Shown here piece after piece: positions 1-8,163 of a stretch of DNA of 64,000 nt (its first letter is position 1; every line of letters begins with the position of its first letter). A program made the position numbers and the translations under genes. The notes below the pieces were generated by a model. The model was not told the origin of the DNA. It made no database searches and saw only the letters and a program-made list of their open reading frames with translations. This stretch comes from Streptomyces sp. P3. Lineage in GTDB: Bacteria; Actinomycetota; Actinomycetes; Streptomycetales; Streptomycetaceae. The stretch is taken from assembly GCF_003032475.1 (NCBI RefSeq), contig NZ_CP028369.1:2232001-2296000 (forward strand), read 5' to 3'.

Positions 1-1
1 G

Positions 2-166
2 GTCCTGCACGTCTCCGCGATGGCGGCCTCGTGCGACGACGACCCGGCCAACGAGTACCCGGCCTGCCATGTCCACCAGCAGGACTGGGGTGTCCCGGTC
101 CGCCTCACCGAGGGCGCGGCGGACCGGCTGCCGCTGGTTCTCGCCGGGCTGGACCCACAGGCCTGA
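2..166 (+). CDS. 3' end of an unidentified protein (truncated by window edge)
   Basis: An open frame runs from the left edge to TGA at 164-166 and gives 54 residues ending in VLAGLDPQA. The visible part has a Cys-Asp-rich stretch (AASCDDDPANEYPACH) and no domain I recognise. It converges on the DUF6458 gene 33 bp away. Codon bias matches neighbouring genes, so I read it as real coding sequence. The start and most of the protein lie outside the window, so no function can be assigned. Confidence 0.6.
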   Translation, partial: VLHVSAMAASCDDDPANEYPACHVHQQDWGVPVRLTEGAADRLPLVLAGLDPQA

Positions 167-199
167 CCTGCGGCCCGGCCGGGAACACGGCGGGCACGG

Positions 200-451
200 T
201 CAGGCGCCGTAGCCGTCGCTGTAGCCGTCGCGGTGGTGGTGCCGCTCGGTCTCGACCACCGTGGTCGAGGCGGGAGGCACCATCACGCGGCGGCGCCGGG
301 CGATGCTGCTGAAGGTCGTCACGCCGATCAGGCCGACGATCATCAGGATGACGCCGACCAGGTCGAGGTTGACGCCCTGCATGTCCCAGTCCGTCGCGAA
401 CGTGAGGATGGCTCCCACGGCGATGAGGATGATGCATCCGCCGAGGCCCAT
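200..451 (-). CDS. DUF6458 family small membrane protein
   Basis: The 83-residue protein has two hydrophobic helices (about residues 3-19 and 27-46) around a short acidic loop (DWDMQGVNLDLVG), then a basic RRRR stop-transfer signal and a His/Tyr/Asp-rich tail. This layout and the opening MGLGGCIILIAVGAILTF are typical of DUF6458, an uncharacterised actinobacterial inner-membrane family. The ATG follows AGGAGG at good spacing. It lies 106 bp downstream of the M18 aminopeptidase on the same strand, so readthrough from that gene is possible. Function is unknown. Confidence 0.85.
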   Translation of the reverse strand: MGLGGCIILIAVGAILTFATDWDMQGVNLDLVGVILMIVGLIGVTTFSSIARRRRVMVPPASTTVVETERHHHRDGYSDGYGA

Positions 452-557
452 GGTGTTGCCTCCTGTCCGGTGTACCGGCCGTTCCGGTCACCACCGGACT
501 CCGGGTACCCGGGCGGTCGACTGCCATGCGTCGCGGGCGCGTTCGCCGGCCGGGCCG

Positions 558-1880
558 TCATCCCCGCAGGAACGCCGTGAGCGCGTTGGCCAGCAGGTAC
601 GGGTCGGCGTCGCCGCACAACTCCCGTGCGCTGTGCATCGACAGGATGGCCACGCCGATGTCGACGGTGCGGATGCCGTGCCGGGCCGCGGTGATGGGGC
701 CGATGGTCGTGCCGCACGGCATGGAGTTGTTGGAGACGAAGTTCTGGAACGGCACGCCCGCCGTCTCGCAGGCCGCGGCGAACACCGCCCGGCCGGTGCC
801 GTCCGTGGCGTAGCGGTTGTTGACGTTGACCTTCAGGATCGGCCCGCCGTTGACCCGCGGGTGATGCGTCGGGTCGTGCCGCTCCGCGTAGTTGGGGTGT
901 ACGGCGTGCCCGGTGTCGGAGGAGAGGCAGACGGTGCCCGCGAAGGCTCTCGCCCGGTCCTCGTAGGAGCCTCCGCGCGCGAAGACCGAACGTTCCAGCA
1001 CGCTGCCGAGCAGCGGACCGTCCGCGCCGGTGTCGGACTGCGAGCCGTTCTCCTCGTGGTCGAAGGCGGCCAGCACCGGGATGTACGGAGGTTCCGCGTC
1101 GCCCGTCGCCACGGCCGCCAGCGCCGCGGTGCCGGCGTGCACGGACAGCAGGTTGTCCATGCGCGGGCCGGCCACCAACTCCTGGTCGCGGCCCAGGTAG
1201 GCGGGCGGTTCCACGGAGTGCACCATCAGGTCCCAGCCGGTGACCTGGCCCGGGGCCAGCCCGGCCTCGTCCTCCAGGAAGGCGATCAGGTCGCCGTCGC
1301 GCACGTCGCCGCCGAGGCCCCAGACGGGCTGGAGGTGACGCTGCTTGTCGAGCTTGAGGCCGTCGGCGTTGACCGCCCGGTCGAGGTGGATGGCGAGTTG
1401 GGGGACGCGCAGCAGCGGGCGGCCGACGTCGACGAGGCGCGTCGTGCCGTCGCGCAGGGTCAGCCGGCCCGCCAGGCCGAGGTCGCGGTCGAGCCAGGAG
1501 TTGAGCAGTGGGCCGCCGTAGATCTCCACGGCCACCTGCCGCCAGCCCTGTGTGCCGGTGTCGGGCAGCGGTTTGACGCGCAGGTTCGGGGAGTCGGTGT
1601 GCGCGCCGATGATCCGGAACGGCGTGTGCGGCGCCGCGCCCTCGGGCACGTACCAGGCCACGATCGCGCCCCCGCGCAGCACGTACCGGCCGCCGCTGCC
1701 GGAGGCGGAGACGCCGTGCGTCTCGGCGTCCCAGGCGTCCGTCTCCGAGACCTGGCGGAATCCGGCCTTCTCGAGCCGCTCGGCCGCGTTCGCCACGGCG
1801 TGATACGGCGACGGGCTCGCCGTCAGATACGTCATGAGGTCGTCGGTGTGGCCGCGGTCGAAGCGGGAGGGTTCGCTCAT
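558..1880 (-). CDS. M18 family aminopeptidase (aspartyl aminopeptidase-like)
   Basis: The 440-residue protein is a cytosolic di-zinc metallopeptidase that removes N-terminal residues, typically acidic ones, from peptides. Expected metal and catalytic residues are in family order: GAHTDSPNLRVKP (His94), RMDN (Asp242), HEENGS (Glu276/277), SSDTGH (Asp322) and SMHSAREL (His416). Length fits the family (about 430). I chose MSEPSRF because a -10-like TAAGGT sits exactly 7 nt before this ATG, which suggests a leaderless mRNA; an AAGG in the same bases could instead serve as a weak ribosome site. A perfect hairpin immediately upstream insulates it from the acyl-CoA dehydrogenase. Confidence 0.93.
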   Translation of the reverse strand: MSEPSRFDRGHTDDLMTYLTASPSPYHAVANAAERLEKAGFRQVSETDAWDAETHGVSASGSGGRYVLRGGAIVAWYVPEGAAPHTPFRIIGAHTDSPNLRVKPLPDTGTQGWRQVAVEIYGGPLLNSWLDRDLGLAGRLTLRDGTTRLVDVGRPLLRVPQLAIHLDRAVNADGLKLDKQRHLQPVWGLGGDVRDGDLIAFLEDEAGLAPGQVTGWDLMVHSVEPPAYLGRDQELVAGPRMDNLLSVHAGTAALAAVATGDAEPPYIPVLAAFDHEENGSQSDTGADGPLLGSVLERSVFARGGSYEDRARAFAGTVCLSSDTGHAVHPNYAERHDPTHHPRVNGGPILKVNVNNRYATDGTGRAVFAAACETAGVPFQNFVSNNSMPCGTTIGPITAARHGIRTVDIGVAILSMHSARELCGDADPYLLANALTAFLRG

Positions 1881-1887
1881 GGTGTTC

Positions 1888-1893
1888 ACCTTA
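1888..1893 (-). promoter_or_regulatory. -10 box of a leaderless promoter for the M18 gene
   Basis: On the minus strand TAAGGT is followed by exactly seven bases and then the ATG at 1880, so transcription would begin at the start codon. The -35 region would fall inside the 3' arm of the 1901-1938 hairpin. This is inferred from spacing only. Confidence 0.45.
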
Positions 1894-1900
1894 ACGACGT

Positions 1901-1938
1901 ACGAGGGCCCGCTCCCGGGGATGGGAGCGGGCCCTCGT
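1901..1938 (-). terminator. perfect 16-bp hairpin before the M18 gene
   Basis: ACGAGGGCCCGCTCCC and its exact complement are separated by six bases. In a GC-rich genome this works as a terminator without a U-tract. It lies about 380 nt beyond the acyl-CoA dehydrogenase stop and 20 nt before the M18 start, so it most likely ends readthrough from the upstream gene. Confidence 0.75.
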
Positions 1939-1984
1939 GAGGACCGTGTGGAGTGCTGCGCGGTTGTCCTGGTGAGTCCGGGTG

Positions 1985-2318
1985 AGTCCGATTGCGTCCT
2001 GGAACGGACCCGCGGCGGCGGACGCGGAACGGAACCGGACCGGACCCCGAGCGGACCCGGAACATACCCGGACCGGACCCGGAACACACCCGGGCCGGAA
2101 CCGGAGCGGACGCGAACCGGAGCAGGAGCGGACCTGAACCGGACCCGGAACATGGCCTCGGAGGCGCCCGGAGTGTGACCCCGCAGGTGCCTCCGACCAC
2201 GCTCCGGAGCTTCCCCGAAGGCGTCCCCGACCACCCTCCGGAGCCGCCCCGGAACGCGTCCCCGGCGCCGGCCGGGGACGGCCCGGAACGCCTCTCCGGT
2301 GCTGGACCGGGGGGCGTC
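1985..2318. repeat. degenerate GGACCCGGAAC-type low-complexity spacer
   Basis: The spacer between the M18 and acyl-CoA dehydrogenase genes (mainly 2015-2160) is built from irregular copies of ACCCGGAACA, CGGACCGGAC and GAGCGGAC. Long frames cross it, but their translations are monotone Arg/Pro/Gly/Ser strings and are not genes. A similar CCGGA-rich patch occurs at 28428-28625. I see no promoter-grade signal in it. Confidence 0.7.
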
Positions 2319-4145
2319 CTAGAAGGCGGCCTCGTCCAGCTCCATCAGGTCCAGCTCGACGTCGGCGGCGATCTTGCGGGCCAGGGTGACGCCCGGCAGG
2401 ACGTTGGCCGCGAAGAACTTCGCCGCCGCGATCTTGCCGGTGTAGAACGGCCGGTCCTTGGCGGAGGCCGTCTCCAGCTTCTCGGCGGCGATCGCCGCGC
2501 CCTTGAGGAGCAGGTAGCCGACGATCACGTCGCCGGAGGCGAGCAGCAGGCGGGTGGTGTTCAGGCCCACCTTGTAGATGTTCTTGACGTCCTGCTCGGT
2601 GGCCGCGAGGTCGGTCAGCATCAGGCCGACGATGGCCTCCAGCTCGACGGCCGCCTTGGCCAGGTGCTCGCGGGCGCCGGCCAGCTGCTCGCCGCCGGTG
2701 CCCAGCGCGAGGAACTTCTTGATGTCCTCGGCGAGGGAGTTCAGCGCCGCGCCCTGGTTGCGGACGATCTTCCGGAAGAAGTAGTCCTGGCCCTGGATCG
2801 CGGTGGTGCCCTCGTAGAGGGTGTCGATCTTGGCGTCGCGGATGTACTGCTCGATCGGGTACTCCTGGAGGAACCCGGAGCCGCCGAAGGTCTGCAGCGA
2901 CTGGGCGAGCTGCTCGTAGCCCTTCTCGGAGCCGTAGCCCTTGACGATCGGCAGGAGCAGGTCGTTGAGCGCGTGCTCGGTCTTCGCGTCCTCGCCGGCC
3001 GCTTCCTTGACGGCGATGGCGTCCTGGATCGAGGCCGTGTAGAGGACGAGGGCGCGCATGCCCTCCGCGTACGCCTTCTGCGTGATCAGCGAGCGGCGCA
3101 CGTCGGGGTGGTGGGTGATGGTGACCTTCGGCGCGGCCTTGTCCATGAAGTTCGCCAGGTCGGGACCCTGGACGCGCTCCTTGGCGTACTCGAGCGCGTT
3201 GAGGTACCCGGTGGAGAGGGTGGAGATCGCCTTCGTGCCGACCATCATGCGGGCGAACTCGATGATGCGGAACATCTGACGGATGCCGTCGTGCTTGTCG
3301 CCGATCAGCCAGCCCTTGGCGGGGTGGCGGTCGCCGAAGGTCATCTCGCAGGTGTTGGACGCCTTGAGACCCATCTTGTGCTCGACGTTCGTGGCGTAGA
3401 CGCCGTTGCGCTCGCCCAGCTCGCCGGTCTCGAAGTCGAAGAGCGTCTTCGGGACCATGAAGAGGGAGAGGCCCTTGGTGCCGGGGCCGGCGCCCTCGGG
3501 GCGGGCGAGCACGTAGTGGAGGATGTTCTCCGACATGTCGTGCTCACCGGACGTGATGAAGCGCTTGACGCCCTCGATGTGCCAGGAGCCGTCCTCCTGC
3601 TGCACGGCCTTGGTGCGGCCGGCGCCCACGTCGGAACCCGCGTCGGGCTCGGTGAGGACCATCGTCGAGCCCCACTGCCGCTCGACGGCGATCTGCGCGA
3701 TCTTCTTCTGGACGTCGTTGCCCTCGTCGAAGAGGATGCCCGCGAAGGCCGGGCCGGAGGAGTACATCCACACGGCCGGGTTCGCGCCGAGGATCAGCTC
3801 CGCGTACGCCCAGATCAAGGACGGCGGGGCGGTGGTGCCGCCGATCTCCTCGGGCAGGCCGAGCCGCCAGTACTCGGAGTCCATGAAGGCCTGGTAGCTC
3901 TTCTTGAAGGAGGCGGGGACCGGCGCGGTGTTGGTCTCCGGGTCGAAGACCGGCGGGTTGCGGTCGGCGTCCGTGAACGACTCCGCCAGCTCGTTCTCCG
4001 AGAGGCGGGTCAGCTCGTCGAGGATGCTCTTCGCGGTCTCGGTGTCCATCTCCTCGAACGGGCCGGTGCCGTACAGCTTGTCGCGCCCGAGCACCTCGAA
4101 GAGGTTGAACTGGATGTCGCGAAGATTCGACTTGTAGTGCCCCAT
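2319..4145 (-). CDS. acyl-CoA dehydrogenase (long, FadE5-like)
   Basis: The 608-residue flavoenzyme should catalyse the first, alpha-beta dehydrogenation step of fatty acyl-CoA beta-oxidation. It has an N-terminal helical extension, the FAD-contact stretch [11 protein letters not shown] (about 162-172), FITSGEHD, and the C-terminal catalytic motif DTLYEGTT with Glu445 as likely base. The extra C-terminal domain makes it longer than classic 380-residue dehydrogenases and matches the roughly 600-residue actinobacterial class. The start [12 protein letters not shown] is the usual N-terminus of this class; an in-frame ATG further upstream would add an Arg/Pro string. The upstream region carries TACC-GGTA palindromes, suggesting TetR-type control by fatty-acid status. 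Confidence 0.95.
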   Translation of the reverse strand: MGHYKSNLRDIQFNLFEVLGRDKLYGTGPFEEMDTETAKSILDELTRLSENELAESFTDADRNPPVFDPETNTAPVPASFKKSYQAFMDSEYWRLGLPEEIGGTTAPPSLIWAYAELILGANPAVWMYSSGPAFAGILFDEGNDVQKKIAQIAVERQWGSTMVLTEPDAGSDVGAGRTKAVQQEDGSWHIEGVKRFITSGEHDMSENILHYVLARPEGAGPGTKGLSLFMVPKTLFDFETGELGERNGVYATNVEHKMGLKASNTCEMTFGDRHPAKGWLIGDKHDGIRQMFRIIEFARMMVGTKAISTLSTGYLNALEYAKERVQGPDLANFMDKAAPKVTITHHPDVRRSLITQKAYAEGMRALVLYTASIQDAIAVKEAAGEDAKTEHALNDLLLPIVKGYGSEKGYEQLAQSLQTFGGSGFLQEYPIEQYIRDAKIDTLYEGTTAIQGQDYFFRKIVRNQGAALNSLAEDIKKFLALGTGGEQLAGAREHLAKAAVELEAIVGLMLTDLAATEQDVKNIYKVGLNTTRLLLASGDVIVGYLLLKGAAIAAEKLETASAKDRPFYTGKIAAAKFFAANVLPGVTLARKIAADVELDLMELDEAAF

Positions 4146-4209
4146 GGCGACGGCTCCCGGAATCCGTTGGAGAGATGGGCGAGGCACTGGATCCTCGCGC
4201 TAATTCACA

Positions 4210-4253
4210 TACCGACAAGTAGCAAGTACCTACGATGATGCTACCCGTCGGTA
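4210..4253. promoter_or_regulatory. paired TACC-N4-GGTA operator upstream of the acyl-CoA dehydrogenase
   Basis: TACCGACAAGTAGC (4210-4223) and GCTACCCGTCGGTA (4240-4253) form a 14-bp inverted repeat with two mismatches and a 16-bp spacer. The right copy contains the palindrome TACCCGTCGGTA (4242-4253). It sits 65-108 bp before the dehydrogenase start. The form suits a dimeric TetR-family regulator; which one is not visible here. Confidence 0.6.
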
Positions 4254-4322
4254 ATAAGTTGCAACCCCCAGTCCGCCAAGTGTGAGAAGGGTCTACCTCG
4301 CTCCGCCGTCGGCGCGTCTCGG

Positions 4323-4328
4323 TACTCT
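4323..4328 (+). promoter_or_regulatory. -10 box for a leaderless SseB-like transcript
   Basis: TACTCT is followed by seven bases and the ATG at 4336. No Shine-Dalgarno sequence is present, so a leaderless message is the simplest reading. Confidence 0.45.
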
Positions 4329-4335
4329 TGCGCCC

Positions 4336-4818
4336 ATGTACGGATACGGCCAGCCCATGGACGGCGGTGCTGCACAGCAGCAGTACGCGACGCCGCAGCA
4401 GCAGATGCCCGGCGGCCATGGCGGGTACGGCCAGCAGCCGCCCCTCTATCCGGAACCGTCCCCGCCGTCCCTCGCGGACGCGGTACGGGCTTTCACCACG
4501 GGGCAGCTGGCCGCCGAGGACTTCCAGCAGGTCTTCGCCACCTCCAAGGTCTACTGCCCGCGCGGCGACAACCCCGGCTTCCTCGCCCTGCACAACACCC
4601 AGCAGCCGGTGATCCCGATGTTCACCAGCCTGAAGGAGCTGCGCCGGTACGCGGGCAAGGAGTCCAAGTACTTCGTGATCACCGGCGCGGAGGTGATCGA
4701 CCTGCTTCCCACCGGCTACGGCTTCGTCCTCGACATGGAGGGCGAGCACCGGATGGTCTTCGACGCGAAGGCCGTGGAGCAGATGGTCGAGTTCGCGATG
4801 CGTCGGATGTACGGCTGA
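4336..4818 (+). CDS. SseB N-terminal domain-like protein
   Basis: The 160-residue protein has a Gln/Gly/Pro-rich disordered N-terminus (about 1-45) followed by a compact SseB-like domain (about 46-160). The domain contains LHNTQQPVIPMFTSLKEL and PTGYGFVLDMEGEHRMVF. Actinobacterial members of this domain family are uncharacterised cytoplasmic proteins. It is transcribed divergently from the acyl-CoA dehydrogenase and ends at a hairpin terminator. A frame extending upstream exists, but the ATG at 4336 is supported by the -10 spacing. Confidence 0.85.
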   Translation: MYGYGQPMDGGAAQQQYATPQQQMPGGHGGYGQQPPLYPEPSPPSLADAVRAFTTGQLAAEDFQQVFATSKVYCPRGDNPGFLALHNTQQPVIPMFTSLKELRRYAGKESKYFVITGAEVIDLLPTGYGFVLDMEGEHRMVFDAKAVEQMVEFAMRRMYG

Positions 4819-4844
4819 GACGGGTCGCCCGTGCGGTGCGATCG

Positions 4845-4868
4845 GCCCGGAGGGAATGCCCTCCGGGC
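4845..4868 (+). terminator. hairpin terminator after the SseB-like gene
   Basis: GCCCGGAGGG and CCCTCCGGGC form a perfect 10-bp stem with loop AATG, followed by TTTCGCC, 27 nt after the stop codon. Confidence 0.8.
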
Positions 4869-4891
4869 TTTCGCCGTTATGGGTGGCAGAA

Positions 4892-4907
4892 AGTTCAATG
4901 CTCAACT
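4892..4907 (+). promoter_or_regulatory. candidate operator before the pirin gene
   Basis: AGTTCAATGCTCAACT has four-base inverted ends (AGTT/AACT) plus an inner A/T match, in the promoter region 36-51 bp before the pirin ATG. Actinobacterial pirins are often controlled by MarR-type regulators, which bind sites of this size. The match is short and tentative. Confidence 0.3.
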
Positions 4908-4942
4908 AAAATGGGACGTACGCCGCCCAAGGAGGTACGGAC

Positions 4943-5914
4943 ATGCCCGCAGTGACCGTCGAGAACCCGCTGACCCTGCCGCGCGTCACCGCGTCGGCCG
5001 AGGCCGTGGCCCGCCCCGTGCTCGCCGTCACGACCGCGCCCAGCGGTTTCGAGGGCGAGGGCTTCCCGGTGCGCCGCGCGTTCGCCGGGATCAACTACCG
5101 TCACCTCGACCCGTTCATCATGATGGACCAGATGGGCGAGGTGGACTACGCGCCGGGCGAGCCCAAGGGCACGCCCTGGCACCCGCACCGCGGCTTCGAG
5201 ACCGTCACCTACATCATCGACGGCATCTTCGACCACCAGGACAGCCAGGGCGGCGGCGGCACCATCACCAACGGCGACACCCAGTGGATGACGGCCGGGT
5301 CGGGTCTGCTCCACATCGAGGCGCCGCCGGAGTCGCTGGTCATGTCCGGCGGTCTCTTCCACGGCCTGCAGCTGTGGGTGAACCTGCCGGCCAGGGACAA
5401 GATGATGGCGCCGCGCTACCAGGACATCCGCGGCGGCAATGTGCAGCTCCTCACCACCCCCGACGGTGGCGCGCTGCTGCGGGTCATCGCCGGCGAGCTG
5501 GACGGGCACGCGGGGCCCGGCATCACGCACACGCCGATCACCATGATCCACGCGACGGTGGCGCCGGGCGCGGAGGTCACCCTTCCGTGGCGGGAGGACT
5601 TCAACGGCCTCGCGTACGTCCTCGCGGGCAAGGGCGCGGTCGGCGCGGAGCGCCGCCCGATCCACCTGGGCCAGACCGCGGTCTTCGGCGCGGGCTCCTC
5701 GCTGACGGTCCGCGCGGACGAGAAGCAGGACGCGAACACGCCGGACCTGGAGGTCGTGCTGCTCGGCGGACAGCCCATCCGTGAGCCCATGGCCCACTAC
5801 GGCCCGTTCGTCATGAACACCAAGGACGAGCTCCAGCAGGCGTTCGAGGACTTCCAGAAGGGCCGCCTGGGCACGATCCCCGCGGTGCACGGGATGACGG
5901 CTGAGGGCATCTGA
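4943..5914 (+). CDS. pirin family bicupin protein
   Basis: The 323-residue two-cupin protein has the pirin metal site: HPHRG (His80, His82) and LLHIEAP (His124, Glu126). The N-terminal cupin spans about 30-150 and the C-terminal one about 190-300. Bacterial pirins include iron-dependent quercetin dioxygenases and redox-linked regulators of metabolic enzymes, and sequence alone does not separate these roles. The ATG follows AAGGAGG with ideal spacing. It stands alone and ends at a strong hairpin shared with the convergent BRO gene. Confidence 0.93.
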   Translation: MPAVTVENPLTLPRVTASAEAVARPVLAVTTAPSGFEGEGFPVRRAFAGINYRHLDPFIMMDQMGEVDYAPGEPKGTPWHPHRGFETVTYIIDGIFDHQDSQGGGGTITNGDTQWMTAGSGLLHIEAPPESLVMSGGLFHGLQLWVNLPARDKMMAPRYQDIRGGNVQLLTTPDGGALLRVIAGELDGHAGPGITHTPITMIHATVAPGAEVTLPWREDFNGLAYVLAGKGAVGAERRPIHLGQTAVFGAGSSLTVRADEKQDANTPDLEVVLLGGQPIREPMAHYGPFVMNTKDELQQAFEDFQKGRLGTIPAVHGMTAEGI

Positions 5915-5950
5915 CCCTCCGGCCCACCGGAAAGCCGGTACGGTACGACA

Positions 5951-5989
5951 AGGCCCGAAGCCGCAACGTTGGATTGCGACTTCGGGCCT
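5951..5989. terminator. bidirectional terminator between pirin and BRO genes
   Basis: AGGCCCGAAGCCGCAA pairs with TTGCGACTTCGGGCCT (16 bp, one mismatch) around a 7-nt loop, between two convergent genes ending at 5914 and 6009. Confidence 0.85.
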
Positions 5990-6008
5990 GCCTCATGTCC
6001 CCCGGCGA

Positions 6009-6947
6009 CTACGGCCGCACGTAGACCGGCGCTCCGTCGGCGGCGCAGCCGGTCTGCCGCAGACACCCCCGCTTGAGCAGCATCCGCAGGCAGTCGTGGA
6101 CCCGGTCGTGCGGCAGCCCCGTGCGCGTGGCGATCTCCTCCACGCGGTACCGGGCCTCGCCGCGCACCAGCGTCGGCGCGAGGACGGCGGCGACCGCGTG
6201 CACGTCGTCCGTGACGACGAGGTTCTTCGCCTTCCACCGGGCGAGCAGCTCCTGGGGCGTCAGCACCGCTTCGGAGACGGGACGGGAGCGGTCGGCGCGG
6301 CGGCCGAGGGCTTGGACGATGTCGTCCAGCGCGTCCGCCATCCTGCTCTGGCTCCGGTTGATCTGCCGCAGCAGGTCGTTGCGCTCCCCGGCGAAGGCGG
6401 CCAGGCTCTCGTCCATCTGCAGGTTGCGTTCTTCGAGGCGCACGAGGGCGTCGACGACCTGCTCCGGCATGACGTACGCGGTGCCGCCGGCGGGGGCGGG
6501 CTGTACGGCCGCGGGCTCCAGGGAGTACGAGCCCTGCTGTTGGACGGTCAGGATGACCTCGTCGACCCAGGTCTTGAACGGGACGCACTCGGGTTTGGTG
6601 CAGCCGTTGACGAGCCTGATGAGGCCTTTCAGGCTCACCATCCTCATCGACTTCTGCAGCCTGTGACCTGCAAGTTTGCGCGAGGTGTCTGCTGTACAGA
6701 CGTCTTGTGCAATCTCACCCAGCGACCTTGTGCAATCTGGTGAGACATGCGCTAGGAGCGCCTGGCGTGTGTTCACGTACCCGAGTTCCGTGGCCACGTC
6801 CGCCGCCACGAACCAGTGCTCCCCGTCCGGCAACGTGAGCCGCCGCAGCCGCGCCCCCGTCGCCGCGAACACGAAGTCGTTGACGTCGATCGCGTCCTGG
6901 TGTGCCGCCGACCGGGTCGGCGGCGGTGTGTTGTTCTGCTCGTACAT
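6009..6947 (-). CDS. BRO-N domain protein (phage antirepressor-like)
   Basis: The 312-residue protein has an N-terminal BRO domain (about 18-125): DFVFAATGARLRRLTLPDGEHWFVAADVATELGY is presented here in parts (DFVFAATG, HWFVAADVATELGY) followed by SLKGLIRLV. A coiled middle (about 165-235, LVRLEERNLQMDESLAAFAG) precedes a C-terminal winged-helix-like region ending YRVEEIATRTGLPHDRV and LLKRGCLRQ. BRO domains bind DNA in phage antirepressors and baculoviruses, and many Streptomyces keep them as chromosomal genes. The ATG follows GGAGG. No phage genes surround it, so it looks domesticated. The target is unknown. Confidence 0.85.
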   Translation of the reverse strand: MYEQNNTPPPTRSAAHQDAIDVNDFVFAATGARLRRLTLPDGEHWFVAADVATELGYVNTRQALLAHVSPDCTRSLGEIAQDVCTADTSRKLAGHRLQKSMRMVSLKGLIRLVNGCTKPECVPFKTWVDEVILTVQQQGSYSLEPAAVQPAPAGGTAYVMPEQVVDALVRLEERNLQMDESLAAFAGERNDLLRQINRSQSRMADALDDIVQALGRRADRSRPVSEAVLTPQELLARWKAKNLVVTDDVHAVAAVLAPTLVRGEARYRVEEIATRTGLPHDRVHDCLRMLLKRGCLRQTGCAADGAPVYVRP

Positions 6948-7119
6948 CGAGCAGAACCTCCGTCTCGGACGGTAGGCATATGCCGGGGCAACGAGCCGCG
7001 CTGGCAAGGATGTTCACCCGTTAGGAGCGGACGTTCGATTCCGTGCCCGGGTCATGCCCCGCTCACCCGGGCGGCCGTCAGGTCAGGACAAGTCGGCAGG
7101 GCCGTGATCCGCTGGAGCG

Positions 7120-8163
7120 GTGCATCTGCTCCCGCTTCCCGCGCGCCGGTTCGCCGCCTGGTGCGGCGTGATCCTGCTCGCGTCGGGCGTCGGGTACGTC
7201 GGGATCCGGCTGTGCGCGGAGTTGCGCACCGCCGTCACCCCCGTGCTGCTCGCGCTGCTCGGGACGGCGTTGCTGCGGCCGTTGCACCGGCGGATGGTGG
7301 CGGCCGGGGTACCGAGGTCGCTTTCGGCCGGGATCACCTGTGTCGCCGTCGTCGCCGTGGTCGGCGGGGCCGTGTACATCGTCGTCGCCGCGCTGATCGA
7401 CAGCGGAGACCAGATCGTCGCCGCGCTCAGGTCGGCGGGGCGCAGCATCGCCGATCACTTCGGGGCGGCCGGGACCTCGCTCGACGACCTCGCCGCCAAC
7501 GCGAAGGAACTGCTCGGCAAGTTCGGAGGGACGGCAGCCTCCAACGTCATCAGCGGGGTGAGCGTCGTGGGCGAGAGCATCGCCATGGCGGTGCTGGCGC
7601 TGCTGCTCGTCTTCTTCTTCCTGCGGGACTCCGACCGGGCCGTCGGCATGCTGCGCTCCGTCGCTCCGGGGGGCAGCGCCGACGTCCTCGAAGCCATGGC
7701 CCGGCGGGCCTTCCGGGCCGTCGAGGGGTTCATGCGGGGGACGACGTTCATCGCCTTCATCGACGCCGTGTGCATCACCGTCGGGCTGCTCGTCCTCGAT
7801 GTGCCGGGAGCCGTCGGGCTGGGCGCCCTCGTCTTCGTCGGGGCGTACATCCCGTATCTCGGCGCCTTCCTCTCCGGAGCGGTCGCGGTGCTGGTCGCGC
7901 TCGCCGACCGGGGGTTCGTCATCGCGCTGTGGGCGCTCGGCGTGGTGCTCGCGGTACAGGTGCTGGAGGGGCATGTGCTGCAGCCGGTGATCCAGAGCAG
8001 GACCGTGCAGATGCACCCGGCGGTGGTCATGGTGGCGATCACGGCCGGGGCGTCCGTGGCAGGGATTCTCGGCATGCTGCTCGCCGTGCCCGTGACCGCG
8101 GCCGGCTTCGGGATCCTGCACGAACTGCGCACGCGCTACGGCGCTGTCGCCGACGGTTCGTAG
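7120..8163 (+). CDS. AI-2E/UPF0118 family transporter (PerM-like)
   Basis: The 347-residue integral membrane protein has about eight transmembrane segments arranged as in the family: two N-terminal helices, a soluble loop (about 90-150, SLDDLAANAKELLGKFGG), then a C-terminal bundle containing the signature VGAYIPYLGAFLSGAVAVL and LEGHVLQPVIQSRTVQMHP. Family members export autoinducer-2 or exchange ions; substrate here is unknown. A stop lies four codons before GTG 7120, which I chose as start although its GGAG is very close. Its last 28 bp overlap the convergent phosphatase gene. Confidence 0.88.
   Translation: MHLLPLPARRFAAWCGVILLASGVGYVGIRLCAELRTAVTPVLLALLGTALLRPLHRRMVAAGVPRSLSAGITCVAVVAVVGGAVYIVVAALIDSGDQIVAALRSAGRSIADHFGAAGTSLDDLAANAKELLGKFGGTAASNVISGVSVVGESIAMAVLALLLVFFFLRDSDRAVGMLRSVAPGGSADVLEAMARRAFRAVEGFMRGTTFIAFIDAVCITVGLLVLDVPGAVGLGALVFVGAYIPYLGAFLSGAVAVLVALADRGFVIALWALGVVLAVQVLEGHVLQPVIQSRTVQMHPAVVMVAITAGASVAGILGMLLAVPVTAAGFGILHELRTRYGAVADGS

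Noticed and set aside
261..1940. Long plus-strand frame over the M18 gene
   Set aside because: It is the antisense shadow of the aminopeptidase; translation is a monotone Arg/Gly/Val string without domains.
1992..4238. 748-codon plus-strand frame
   Set aside because: Antisense of the acyl-CoA dehydrogenase plus a repeat region; no start signal and no domain.
7010..7050. CGTTCGATTCCGTGCC resembling a tRNA T-arm
   Set aside because: The flanking bases do not form the T-stem, and no acceptor or anticodon arm is present.
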